Shown: positions 1-12,140 of the stretch, piece after piece
Layout of the letters: each line of letters opens with the position of its first letter
How positions within the stretch are numbered: position 1 is the stretch's first letter
Assembly (NCBI GenBank): GCA_964058805.1
Contig: CAXKVV010002171.1
Span: forward strand, 124,001 to 188,000
From: Schoenoplectus triqueter
Lineage: Eukaryota > Streptophyta > Magnoliopsida > Poales > Cyperaceae
DNA: 64,000 nucleotides
Reading direction: 5' to 3'
Program-made: the position numbers and the translations under genes
The notes under the pieces: model-generated
Told to the model about the DNA's origin: nothing
The model's database searches: none
What the model saw: only the letters and a program-made list of their open reading frames with translations

Positions 1-1420
1 CGGGTACCGACACCATCGGTACCGCCGAAAACGAGTCCGGGAGCACAAAACATGAAAACGGGACTCGACGCCCTCGGTACCGCCGAAAACGAGTCCGGGA
101 GCGCAAAACATGAAAACGGACCAGAAGCCCTCGGTACCGCCGAAACCGAGTCCGGGCGCGCAAAACATGAAAACGGGACACGACTCCCTCGGTACCGCGG
201 AAACCGAGTCCGGGCGCGTAAAACATGAAAACGGGTCCTGACGCCCTCGGTACCGCCGAAACCGAGTCCAGGTGCTTAAAACATGAAAACGAGACCTGAC
301 GCCCTCGGCGCCGCCGAAAACGAGTCAGAGAGCGCAAAACATGAAAACGGGTCTCGACGCCATCGGTACCGTCGAAAATGAGTCCGGGCACGCGAAACAT
401 GAAAACGGGACTCGACGCCCTCGGTACCGCCGAAAACGAGTCCGGGCGCGCAAAACATGAAAATGGGACCCGTCGCCCTCTGTACCTCCAAAAATTAGTT
501 CGGGCGGCCAAAACATGAAAACAGGACCCGACAGTTTCGGCACCGCCGAAAACGAGTCCGAGAGCGCAAAATGTGTAAACGGGTCTCGACGCCATCGGTA
601 CCGCCGAAAATGAGTCGGGGAGCGCAAAACGTGAAAACGGGACCCGACGCCTTCGGTACCGCTGAAAACGAGTCCGGGAGCGCAAAACATGAAAACGGGA
701 CCCGACGCCCTCGGTACGGCCGAAACCGAGTCCGGGAGTGCAAAACATGAAAACGGGACCCGACGCCCTCGGTACCGCCGAGAACGATTCCGGGAACGCA
801 AAACATGAAAACGGGACCCGACGCCCTCGGTACCGCCGAAACAGGGTCCGGGCGCGCAAAACAAGAAAACGGGTCCCGACGCCCTCGGTACCGCCGAAAC
901 CGACTCCGGGCGCGCGAAACGTGAAAACGGGACCCGACGCCCTCGGTTCCGCCGAAAACGAGTTCGAGCGCCCATATTAAGAAAACGACACCCGACGCAC
1001 TTGGTACCGTCGAAAACGAGTCCGGGCACGCAAAACATGAAAATGGGACTCGACGCCCTCGGTACCGCCGAAAACGTGTCCGGGCGCGCAATACAAGAAA
1101 ACGGGACCCGTCGCCCTCGGTACCGCCGAAAACGAGTCCGGGCGTGCAAAACATGAAAATGGAACCCGTCGCCCTCTGTACCTCCAAAAATGAGTCCGGG
1201 CGCCCAAAACATGAAAACGGGACCCGACAGCCTCGGCGCCGCCGAAGACGAGTCCGAGAGCGCAAAACATGAAAACGGGTCCCGACGCCATCGGTACCGC
1301 CGAAAATAAGTCGGGGAGCGCAAAACATGAAAACGGGACCCGACGCCTCGGTACCGCCGAAAATGAGTCCGGGAGCGCAAAACATGAAAACGGGACCCGA
1401 CGCCCTCGGTACCGCCGAAA
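1..1420 (+). repeat. Long block A, copy 1
   Basis: This stretch lines up with 15891-17312 at an offset of 15,890 bp, base for base in variant order. Shared landmarks are ggtgcttaaaac (271 and 16161), aaaatgtgtaaacggg (near 568 and 16458), gaacgattccgggaac (near 781 and 16671) and the atattaag monomer (974 and 16864). The match fades after about 1420. The left limit is unknown because the window starts inside the block. Confidence 0.85.
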
Positions 1421-3766
1421 CCGAGTTCGGGCGCGCATAATATGAAAACTGGACCCGACGCCCTCGGTACTGCCGAAACCGAGTCCGGGAGCGCAAAACA
1501 TGAAAACGGGTCTCGACGCCATCGGTACCGCCGAAAACGAGTCAGGGATCGCCAAACATTAAAACGAGACCCGACGCCCTCGGTACCGCAGAAAACGAGT
1601 CCGGGAGCGCAAAACATGAAAACGAGACACGACGCCATCGGTGCCGTCGAATATGAATCCGGGCACGCAAAACATGAAAACGGGACCCGACGCCCTCGGT
1701 ACCGCCGAAAACGAGTCCGGCGCGCAAAACATGAAAATGGGATCCGTCGCCCTCTGTTCCTCCAAAAATTTGTCCGGGCGACCAAAACATGAAAACGGGA
1801 CCCGACGCCCTCGGTACCGCCGAAAACGAGTCCGGGAGCGCAAAACATGAAAACGGGACTCAACGCCTTTGTGACCGCCGAAACTAAGTCCGGGAGCGCA
1901 AAACATAAAAACGGGACACGACGCCCTTCGTACCGCCGAAAATGAGTCCGGGCGCGCAAAACATGAAAACGGACCCGACGCCCTCGGTACCGCCGAAACC
2001 GAGTCCGGGCGCGCAAAACATGAAAACGGGACACGACTCCCTCGGTACCGCCGAAACTGAGTCCTGGTGCGTAAAACATGAAAACAGGTCCCGACGCCCT
2101 CGGTACCGCCGAAACCGAGTCCGGGCGCGCAAAACATGAAAACGAGACCTGACGCCCTCGGCGCCGCCGAAAACTAGTACGCGAGCGCAAAACATGAAAA
2201 TGGGTCTCGACACCATCGGTACCGTCGAAACAGGGTTCGGGCGCGCAAAACGTGAAAACGGGACCCGACGCCCTCGGTACCGCCGATAACAAGTTCGAGC
2301 GCCCAAATTAAGAAAATGAGACCCGACGCACTTGGTACCTTCGAAATCGAGTCCGGGCACGCAAAACATGAAAACGGGACCCGACGCCCTCGGTACCGCC
2401 GAAAACGACTCCGGGCGCGCGAAACGTGAAAACGGGACCCGACGCCCTCGGTTCCGCCGAAAACGAGTTCGAGCGCCCATATTAAGAAAACGACACCCGA
2501 CGCACTTGGTACCGTCGAAAACGAGTCCGGGCACGCAAAACATGAAAATGGGACTCGACGCCCTCGGTACCGCCGAAAACGTGTCCGGGCGCGCAATACA
2601 AGAAAACGGGACCCGTCGCCCTCGGTACCGCCGAAAACGAGTCCGGGCGTGCAAAACATGAAAATGGAACCCGTCGCCCTCTGTACCTCCAAAAATGAGT
2701 CCGGGCGCCCAAAACATGAAAAGAGGACCCGACAGCCTCGACGCCGCCGAAAACGAGTCCGAGAGCGCAAAACATGAAAACGGGTCGCGACGCCATCGGT
2801 ACCGCCGAAAATGACTCGGGGAGCGCAAAACATTAAAACGGGACCCGACGCCGTCGGTACCGCCGAAAATGAGTCGGGGAGCGCAAAACATTAAAACGGG
2901 ACCCGACGCCGTCGGTACCGCCGAAAATGAGTCCAGGAGCGCAAAACATGAAAATGGGACCCGACGCCCTCGGTACCGCCAAAACCGAGTTCGGGCGCGC
3001 AAAACATGAAAACGGGACCCGACGCCCTCGGTACTGCCGAAACCAAGTCCGGGAGCGCAAAACATGAAAACGGGTCTCGACGCCATCGGTACCGCCGAAA
3101 ACGAGTCAGGGAGCGCCAAACATTAAAACGGGACCCGACGCCCTCGGTACCGCCGAAAATGAGTCCGGGCGCGCAAAACATGAAAACGGGTCCCGACGCC
3201 CTCGGTACCGCCGAAATAGAGTCCGGGCGCGCAAAATGTGAAAACGGGACCCGACGCCCTCGGTACCGCCGAAAACGAGTTCAAGCGCCCAAATTAAGAA
3301 AACGAGACCCGACGCACTCGGTACCGTCGAAATCGAGTCCGGGCACGCAAAACATGAAAACGGGATCCGACGCCCTTTGTACCGCTGAAAACGAGTCCGG
3401 GCGCACAAAACATTTAAATGGGACCCGTCGCCCTCTGTACCTCCAACAATGAGTCCGGGAGCCCAAAACATGAAAACGGAACCCGATAGCCTCGGCGCCG
3501 CCGAAAACGAGTCCGCGAGAGCAAGACATGAAAACGGGACCCGACGCCCTCGGTACCGCCGAAACCGAGTCCGGGAGCGCAAAACATGAAAACGGGTCTC
3601 GATGCCATCGGTACCGCCGAAAACGAGTCAGGGAGCGCCAAACATTAAAACGGGACCCGACGCCCTCGATACCGCCGAAAATGAGTCCGGGAGCGCAAAA
3701 CATGAAAACGGGACCCGACGCCCTAGGTACGGCCGAAACCGAGTCCGAGAGCGCAAAACATGAAAA
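1421..3766 (+). repeat. Satellite monomers between block A copies 1 and 2
   Basis: This is ordinary 58-bp array with mixed variants. AATTAAG-class monomers begin at 2305 and 3291, with an atattaag relative at 2479. A gaaaatttgtccggg-type variant and the gtacctcc variant occur near 1750-1790. I see nothing other than satellite. Confidence 0.9.
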
Positions 3767-5940
3767 CGAGTACCGACGCCATCGGTACTGCCGAAAATGA
3801 GTCCGGGAGCGCAAAACATGAAAACGGGACCCGACGCCCTCGGTACCGCCGAAAACGAGTTTGGGAGCGCAAAACATGAAAACGGACCAGAAGCCCTCGG
3901 TACCGCCGAAACCGAGTCCGGGCGCGCAAAACATGAAAACGGGACACGACTACCTCGGTACCGCGGAAACCGAGTCCGGGCGCGTAAAACATGAAAACGG
4001 GTCCCGACGCCCTCGGTACCGTCGAAACCGAGTCCGGGTGCTTAAAACATGAAAACGAGACCTGACGCCCTCGGCGCCGCCGAAAACGAGTCAGAGAGCG
4101 CAAAACATGAAAACGGGTCTCGACGCCATCGGTACCGTCGAAAATGAGTCCGGGCACGCGAAACATGAAAACGGGACCCGACGCCCTCGGTACCGCCGAA
4201 AACGAGTCCGGGCGCGCAAAACATGAAAATGGGACCCGTCACCCTCTGTACCTCCAAAAATTAGTTCGGGCGCCCAAAACATGAAAATAGGACCCGACAG
4301 CCTCGGCACCGCCGAAAAAGAGTCCGAGAGCGCAAAATGTGTAAACGCATCTCGACGCCCTCGGTACCGCTGAAAACGAGTCCGGGAGCGCAAAACATGA
4401 AAACGGGACCCGACGCCCTCGGTACGGCCGAAACCGAGTCCGGGAGTGCAAAACATGAAAACGGGACCCGACGCCCTCGGTACCGCCGAGAACGATTCCG
4501 GGAACGCAAAACATGAAAACGGGACCCGACGCCCTCGGTACCGCCGAAACAAAGTCCGGGAGCGCAAAACATGAAAACGGGACCCGACGCCCTCGGTACG
4601 GCCGAAACCGAGCCCGGGCGCGCAAAACATGAAAACGGGACCCGACAACCTCGGTACCGCCGAAACAGGGTCCGGGCGCGCAAAACAATAAAACGGGTCC
4701 CGACACCCTCGGTACCGCCGAAACCGACTCCGGGCGCGCGAAACTTGAAAACGGGACCCGACGCCCTCGGTACCGCCGAAACCGACTCCGAGCGCGCGAA
4801 ACGTGAAAACGGGACCCGACGCCCTCGGTTCCGCCGAAAACGAGTTCGAGCGCCCATATTAAGAAAACGAGACCCGACGCACTTGGTACCGCCGAAAACG
4901 AGTCCGGGCACGCAAAACATGAAAACGGGACCCGTCGCCCTCGGTACCGCCGAAAACGAGTCCGGGCGTGCAAAACATGAAAATGGAACCTGTCGCCCTC
5001 TGTACCTCCAAAAATGAGTCCGGGCGCCCAAAACATGAAAACGGGACCCGACAGCCTCGGCGCCGCCGAAGACGAGTCCGAGAGCGCAAAACATGAAAAC
5101 GGGTCCCGACGCCTCGGTACCGCCGAAAATGAGTCCGGGAGCGCAAAACATGAAAACGGAAACGACGCCCTCGGTATCGCCGAAAATGAGTCCGGGCACG
5201 CAAAACATGACAACGGGACCCGACGCCCTCGGTACCGCCGAAAACGAGTCCGGGCGCGCAAAACGTGAAAAATGATCCGACGCCCTCGGTAACGCCGAAA
5301 ACGAGTTCGAGCGCGCAAATTAAGAAAACGAGATCCGACGCCCTCGGTACCGCCGAAAACGAGTCCGGGAGCGCAAAACATGAAAACGGGACCCGACGCC
5401 CTCGGTACCGCCGAAAACGAGTCCGGGAGCGCAAAACATGAAAACGAGACACGACGCCATCGGTACCGTCGAAAATGAATCCGGGCACGCAAAACATGAA
5501 AACGGGACACGACGCCCTCGGTACCGCCGAAAACGAGTCCGGCGCGCAAAACATGAAAATGGGACCCGTCGCCCTCTGTACCTCCAAAAATTTGTCTGGG
5601 CGCCCAAAACATGAAAACGGGACCCGACGCCCTCGGTACCGCCGAAAACGAGTCCGGGAGCGCAAAACATGAAAACGGGACTCGACGCCTTCGTGACCGC
5701 CGAAAATTTGTCCGGGCGCCCAAAACATGAAAACGGGACCCGACGCCCTCGGTACCGCCGAAAACGAGTCCGGGAGCGCAAAACATGAAAACGGGACACG
5801 ACGCCCTTCGTACCGCCGAAATGTGTCCGGGCGCGTAAAACATGAAAACAGGTCCCGACGCCCTCGGTACCGCCGAGACCGAGTCCGGGCGCGCAAAACA
5901 TGAAAACGAGACCTGACGCCCTCGGCGCCGCCGAAAACTA
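3767..5940 (+). repeat. Long block A, copy 2
   Basis: Variant order follows copy 3 at 15891-18070 with an offset of about 12,124-12,127 bp. Anchors are ggtgcttaaaac (4037 and 16161) and the gcgcaaattaag monomer (5318 and 17445). It also follows copy 1 at an offset of 3,766 over the first few hundred bases. Indels of a few bases and of whole monomers separate the copies, so this is an older duplication than the near-identical ones further right. Confidence 0.8.
5375..5432 (+). repeat. Reference (consensus-like) 58-bp monomer
   Basis: This copy matches the commonest base at each position, so it serves as a coordinate standard. Counting from its first base, aaaacatg occupies 1-8, the first gaaaacg 8-14, the imperfect dyad around cgggacccg 13-21, the palindrome cggtaccg 30-37, the second gaaaacg 39-45, and the tail agtccgggagcgc 46-58. 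Its reverse complement contains no TAA, TAG or TGA in any frame, including across the junction to the next copy. The forward strand has one TGA, in catgaaaa. Confidence 0.95.
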
Positions 5941-7589
5941 GTCCGCGAGCGCAAAACATGAAAACGGGTCTCGACACCATCGGTACCGTCGAAACAGGGT
6001 CCGGGCGCGCAAAACGTGAAAACGGGACCCGACGCCCTCGGTACCACCGATAACAAGTTCGAGCGCCCAAATTAAGAAAACGAGACCCGACGCACTTGGT
6101 ACCTTCGAAATCGACTCCGGGCACGCAAAACATGAAAACGGGACCCGACGCCCTCGGTACCGCCGAAACCGGGTCCGGGCGCGCAAAACATGAAAACGGG
6201 TCCCGACGCCCTCGGTACCGCCGAAATAGAGTCCGGGCGCGCAAAATGTGAAAACGGGACCCGACGCCCTCGGTACCGCCGAAAACGAGTTCAAGCGCCC
6301 AAATTAAGAAAACGAGACCCGACGCACTCGGTACCGCCGAAATCGAGTCCGGGCACGCAAAACTTGAAAACGGGACCCGACGCCCTTTGTACCGCTGAAA
6401 ACGAGTCCGGGCGCACAAAACATGTAAATGGGACCCATCGCCCTCTGTACCTCCAACAATGTGTCCGGGAGCCCAAAACATGAAAACGGAACCCGATAGC
6501 CTCGGCGCCGCCGAAAACGAGTCCGCGAGAGCAAGACATGAAAACGGGACCCGACGCCCTCGGTACCGCCAAAAATGAGTCCGGGAGCGCAAAACATGAA
6601 AACGGGACCCGACGCCCTCGGTACGGCCGAAACCGAGTCCGAGAGCGCAAAACATGAAAACGGGTACCGACGCCGTCGGTACTGCCGAAAACGAGTCCGG
6701 GAGCGCAAAACATGAAAACGGGACCCGACGCCCTCGGTACCGCCGAAAACGAGTTCGGGAGCGCAAAACATGAAAACGGACCAGAAGCCCTCGGTACCGC
6801 CGAAACCGAGTCCGGGCGCGCAAATCATGAAAACGGGACACGACTCCCTCGGTACCGCGGAAACCGAGTCCGGGCGCGTAAAACATGAAAACGGGTCCCG
6901 ACGCCCTCGGTACCGCCGAAACCGAGTCCGGGTGCTTAAAACATGAAAACGAGACCTGACGCCCTCGGCGCCGCCGAAAACGAGTCAGAGAGCGCAAAAC
7001 ATGAAAACGGGTCTCGACGCCATCGGTACCGTCGAAAATTAGTCGGGGAGCGCAAAACACGAAAACGGGACCCGACGCCCTCGGTAATGCCGAAACAGGG
7101 CCCTGGCGCGCAACACAAGAAAACGGTTCCCCACGCCCTCGGTACCGCAGAAACCGAGTCCGGCGCGCGCAAAACGTGAAAACGGGACCCGATGCCCTCG
7201 GTACCACCGAAAACGAGTTCGAGCGCCCAAATTAAGAAAACGAGACCCGACGCACTCGGTACCTTCGAAATCGAGTCCGGGCACGCAAAACATGAAAACG
7301 GGACCCGACGCCCTCGGAGCCGTCGAAAACAAGTCCGAGAGCGCAAAACATGGAAACGGGTCTCGACGCCATCGGTACCGTCGAAAATGAGTCCGGGCAC
7401 GCAAAACATTAAAACGGGACCCGACGCCCTCGGTACCGCCGAAAACGAGTCCGGGCGCGCAAATCATGAAAATGGGACCCGTCGCCCCCTGTACCTCCAA
7501 AAATTAGTCCGGGCGCCCAAAACATGAAAACAGGATCCGACAGCCTCGGCGCCGCCGAAAACGAGTCCGAGAGCGCAAAACATGAAAAC
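5941..7589 (+). repeat. Satellite monomers with a short block A fragment
   Basis: The stretch from about 6661 to 7030 resembles the start of block A (offset 6,660 from position 1), including ggtgcttaaaac at 6931. The rest is mixed monomers, with AATTAAG-class copies at 6069, 6301 and 7229. I see no other sequence type. Confidence 0.8.
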
Positions 7590-9943
7590 GGGTCCCGACG
7601 CCATCGGTACCGCCGAAATGAGTCGGGGAGCGCAAAACGTGAAAACGGGACCCAACGCCCTCGATACCGTCGAAAACGAGTCCGGGAGCGCAAAACATGA
7701 AAACGGGACCCGACGCCCTCGGTACGACCGAAACCGAGTCCTGGTGCGCAAAACATGAAAACAGGACCCGACGCCCTCGGTACCGCCGAAAACGATTCCG
7801 GGAGCGCAAAACATGAAAACGGGACCCGACGCCCTCGGTACCGCCGAAACCGAGTTCGGGCGCGCAAAACATGAAAACGGGACCGGACGCCCTCGGTACC
7901 GCCGAAACAGAGTCCGGGCGTGCAAAACATGAAAACGGGTCCCGACTCCCTCGGTACCACCGAAACCGGGTCCGGGCGCGCAAAACATGAAAACGGGACC
8001 CGACGCTCTCGGCACCGCCGAAACCGAGTCCGGGCACGCAAAACATGAAAACGAGACCCGACGCCCTCGGTGCCGCCGAAAACGAGTCCGAGAGCGCAAA
8101 ACATGAAAACGGGTCCCGACGCCATCGGTACCGCCGAAAACGAGTCAGGGAGCGCAAACCATGAAAACGGGACCCGACGCGCTCGCTACACTCGAAACCG
8201 AGTCCGGGCGCGCAAAACATGAAAACGGGACCCGACACCCTCGGTACCGCCGAAACGGGCGCGCAAAACATGAAAACGGGTCCCGACGCCCTCGGTACCG
8301 CCGAAACCGAGTCCGGTCGCGCAAAACGTGAAAACGGGACCCGACGCCCTCGGTTCCGCCGAAAACGAGTTCGAGCGCCCAAATTAAGAAAACGAGACCC
8401 GACACACTTGGTACCGCCGAAAACGAGTCCGGGCACGCAAAACATGAAAACGGGACCCGACGCCCTCGGTACCGCCGAAAACGTGTCCGGGCGCGCAAAA
8501 CAAGAAAACGGGACACGTCGCCCTCGGTACCGCCGAAAACGAGTCCAGGCGCGCAAAACATGAAAATGGAACCCGTCGCCCTCTATACCTCCAAAAATGA
8601 GTCCGGGCGCCCAAAACATGAAAACGGGACCCGACAGCCTCGGCGCCGCCGAAGACGAGTCCGAGAGCGCAAAACACGCCATCGGTACCGCCGAAAATAA
8701 GTCGGGGAGCGCAAAACATGAAAACGGGACCCGACGCCCTCGGTACCGCCGAAAATGAGTTCGGGAGCGCAAAACATAAAAACGGGACCCGACGCCCTCG
8801 GTACAGCCGAAAATGAGTCCGGGCACGCAAAACATGACAACGGGACCCGACGCCCTCGGTACCGCCGAAAATGAGTCCGGGCGCGCAAAACGTGAAAACG
8901 TGACACGACGCCCTCGGTAACTCCGAAAACGAGTTCGAGCGTCCAAATTAAGAAAACGAGATCCGACGCCCTCGGTACCGCCGAAAACGAGTCCGGGAGC
9001 GCAAAACATGAAAACGGGACCCGACGCCCTCGGTACCGCCGAAAACTAGTCCGGGAGCGCAAAACATGAAAACGGGACCCGACGCCCTCGGTACCGCCGA
9101 AACCGAGTCCGGGAGCGCAAAGCATGAAAACGGGACCCGACGCCCTCGGTACCGCCGAAACCGAGTTCGGGCGCGCAAAACATGGAAACGGGTCCCGACG
9201 CCATCGGTACCGCCGAAAACGAGTCGGGGCGCGCGAAACATGAAAACGAGAACCGACGCCCTCGGCGCCGCCGAAAACGAGTCCGAGAGCGCAAAACATG
9301 AAAACGGGTCGCGACGCCATCCGTACCGCCGAAAACGAGTCAGGGAGCGCAAAACATGAAAACGGGACCCGACGCCCTCGGTACCGCCGAAAATGAGTCC
9401 GGGCGCGCAAAACATGAAAACGGGACACGACTCCCTCGGTACCGCCGAAACCGGGTCCGGGCGCGCAAAACATGAAAACGGGACACGACGACCTCGGTAC
9501 CGCCGAAACAGGGTCCGAGCGCGCAAAACATGAAAACGGGTCCCGACGCCCACGGTACCGCCGACACCGAGTCCGGGCGCGCGAAACGTGAAAACGGGAC
9601 CCGACGCCCTCGGTACCGCCGAAACCGAGTCCGGGCGCGCCAAACGTGAAAACGGGACCCGACGCCCTCGGTTCCGCCGAAAACGAGTTCGAGCGCCCAA
9701 ATTAAGTAAACTTGACCCGACGCCCTCGGTACCGCCGAAACCGAGTCCGGGCACGCAAAACATGAAAACGGGAGCCGACGCCCTCGTTGCCGTCGAAAAC
9801 GAGTCCGGGCGCGCAAAACATGAAAATGGGACCCGTTGCCCTCTGTACCTCCAAAAATTAGTCCGGGCGCCCAAAACATGAAAACGGGACCCGACGCCCA
9901 CGGTACCGCCGAAACCGAGTCCTGGAGCGCAAAACATGAAAAC
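7590..9943 (+). repeat. 2,354-bp tandem duplication, copy 1
   Basis: This unit is repeated immediately to the right with an offset of exactly 2,354 bp. Matching anchors are cgccgaaatgagtcgg (7611 and 9965), the shortened 42-bp monomer (8671 and 11025), and AATTAAG-class monomers (8381 and 10735; 8945 and 11299). The unit length is not a multiple of 58 because it contains shortened monomers. Confidence 0.9.
8671..8712 (+). repeat. Shortened 42-bp monomer (first copy)
   Basis: The sequence aaaaca joins directly to cgccatcgg, removing 16 bp that would hold tgaaaacgggtcccga. The same junction is present 2,354 bp further right, so it predates that duplication. Confidence 0.93.
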
Positions 9944-12140
9944 GGGTCCCGACGCCATCGGTACCGCCGAAATGAGTCGGGGAGCGCAAAACGTGAAAAC
10001 GGGACCCGACGCCCTCGATACCGTCGAAAACGAGTCCGGGAGAGCAAAACATGAAAACGGGACCCGACGCCCTCGGTACGACCGAAACCGAGTCCTGGAG
10101 CGCAAAACATGAAAACAGGACCCGACGCCCTCGGTACCGCCGAAAACGATTCCGGGAGCGCAAAACATGAAAACGGGACCCGACGCCCTCGGTACCGCCG
10201 AAACCGAGTTCGGGCGCGCAAAACATGAAAACGGGACCGGACGCCCTCGGTACCGCCGAAACAGAGTCCGGGCGTGCAAAACATGAAAACGGGTCCCGAC
10301 TCCCTCGGTACCACCGAAACCGGGTCCGGGCGCGCAAAACATGAAAACGGGACCCGACGCTCTCGGCACCGCCGAAACCGAGTCCGGGCACGCAAAACAT
10401 GAAAACGAGACCCGACGCCCTCGGTGCCGCCGAAAACGAGTCCGAGAGCGCAAAACATGAAAACGGGTCCCGACGCCATCGGTACCGCCGAAAACGAGTC
10501 AGGGAGCGCAAACCATGAAAACGGGACCCGACGCGCTCGCTACACTCGAAACCGAGTCCGGGCGCGCAAAACATGAAAACGGGACCCGACACCCTCGGTA
10601 CCGCCGAAACGGGCGCGCAAAACATGAAAACGGGTCCCGACGCCCTCGGTACCGCCGAAACCGAGTCCAGTCGCGCAAAACGTGAAAACGGGACCCGACG
10701 CCCTCGGTTCCGCCGAAAACGAGTTCGAGCGCCCAAATTAAGAAAACGAGACCCGACACACTTGGTACCGCCGAAAACGAGTCCGGGCACGCAAAACATG
10801 AAAACGGGAGCCGACGCCCTCGGTACCGCCGAAAATGTGTCCGGGCGCGCAAAACAAGAAAACGGGACACGTCGCCCTCGGTACCGCCGAAAACGAGTCC
10901 AGGCGCGCAAAACATGAAAATGGAACCCGTCGCCCTCTATACCTCCAAAAATGAGTCCGGGCGCCCAAAACATGAAAACGGGACCCGACAGCCTCGGCGC
11001 CGCCGAAGACGAGTCCGAGAGCGCAAAACACGCCATCGGTACCGCCGAAAATAAGTCGGGGAGCGCAAAACATGAAAACGGGACCCGACGCCCTCGGTAC
11101 CGCCCAAAATGAGTTCGGGAGCGCAAAATATAAAAACGGGACCCGACGCCCTCGGTACAGCCGAAAATGAGTCCGGGCACGCAAAACATGACAACGGGAC
11201 CCGACGCCCTCGGTACCGCCGAAAATGAGTCCGGGCGCGCAAAACGTGAAAACGTGACACGACGCCCTCGGTAACTCCGAAAACGAGTTCGAGCGTCCAA
11301 ATTAAGAAAACGAGATCCGACGCCCTCGGTACCGCCGAAAACGAGTCCGGGAGCGCAAAACATGAAAACGGGACCCGACGCCCTCGGTACCGCCGAAAAC
11401 GAGTCCGGGAGCGCAAAACATGAAAACGGGACCCGACGCCCTCGGTACCGCCGAAACCGAGTCCGGGAGCGCAAAGCATGAAAACGGGACCCGACGCCCT
11501 CGGTACCGCCGAAACCGAGTTCGGCCGCGCAAAACATGGAAACGGGTCCCGACGCCATCGGTACCGCCGAAAACGAGTCGGGGCGCGCAAAACATGAAAA
11601 CGAGAACCGACGCCCTCGGCGCCGCCGAAAACGAGTCCGAGAGCGCAAAACATGAAAACGGGTCGCGACGCCATCCGTACCGCCGAAAACGAGTCAAGGA
11701 GCGCAAAACATGAAAACGGGGCCCGACGCCCTCGGTACCGCCGAAAATGAGTCCGGGCGCGCAAAACATGAAAACGGGACACGACTCCCTCGGTACCGCC
11801 GAAACCGGGTCCGGGCGCGCAAAACATGAAAACGGGACACGACGACCTCGGTACCGCCGAAACAGGGTCCGAGCGCGCAAAACATGAAAACGGGTCCCGA
11901 CGCCCACGGTACCGCCGACACCGAGTCCGGGCGCGCGAAACGTGAAAACGGGACCCGACGCCCTCGGTACCGCCGAAACCGAGTCCGGGCGCGCCAAACG
12001 TGAAAACGGGACCCGACGCCCTCGTTGCCGTCGAAAACGAGTCCGGGCGCGCAAAACATGAAAATGGGACCCGTTGCCCTCTGTACCTCCAAAAATTAGT
12101 CCGGGCGCCCAAAACATGAAAACGGGACCCGACGCCCACG
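9944..12140 (+). repeat. 2,354-bp tandem duplication, copy 2
   Basis: This is the right-hand copy of 7590-9943. It lacks two monomers (116 bp) near 12010: the AATTAAG monomer seen at 9699 and its neighbour are missing, and the sequence jumps straight to ctcgttgccgtcg. Beyond about 12140 the two copies diverge, which marks the duplication edge. Confidence 0.88.
11025..11066 (+). repeat. Shortened 42-bp monomer (second copy)
   Basis: This has the same 16-bp deletion as at 8671, carried along by the 2,354-bp duplication. Confidence 0.93.

Noticed and set aside
7941..7990. Near match to a CENP-B box on the reverse strand (cccgactccctcggt)
   Set aside because: The core requires CGAA where the sequence has CGGT, so essential bases are missing. 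I found no copy matching all core positions.
9066..9359. Recurrent 97-codon forward open frames beginning M-K-T-G
   Set aside because: The length is fixed by five times 58 bp between an ATG and the next in-frame TGA. They occur wherever one intermediate TGA is mutated, so they are arithmetic and not genes.
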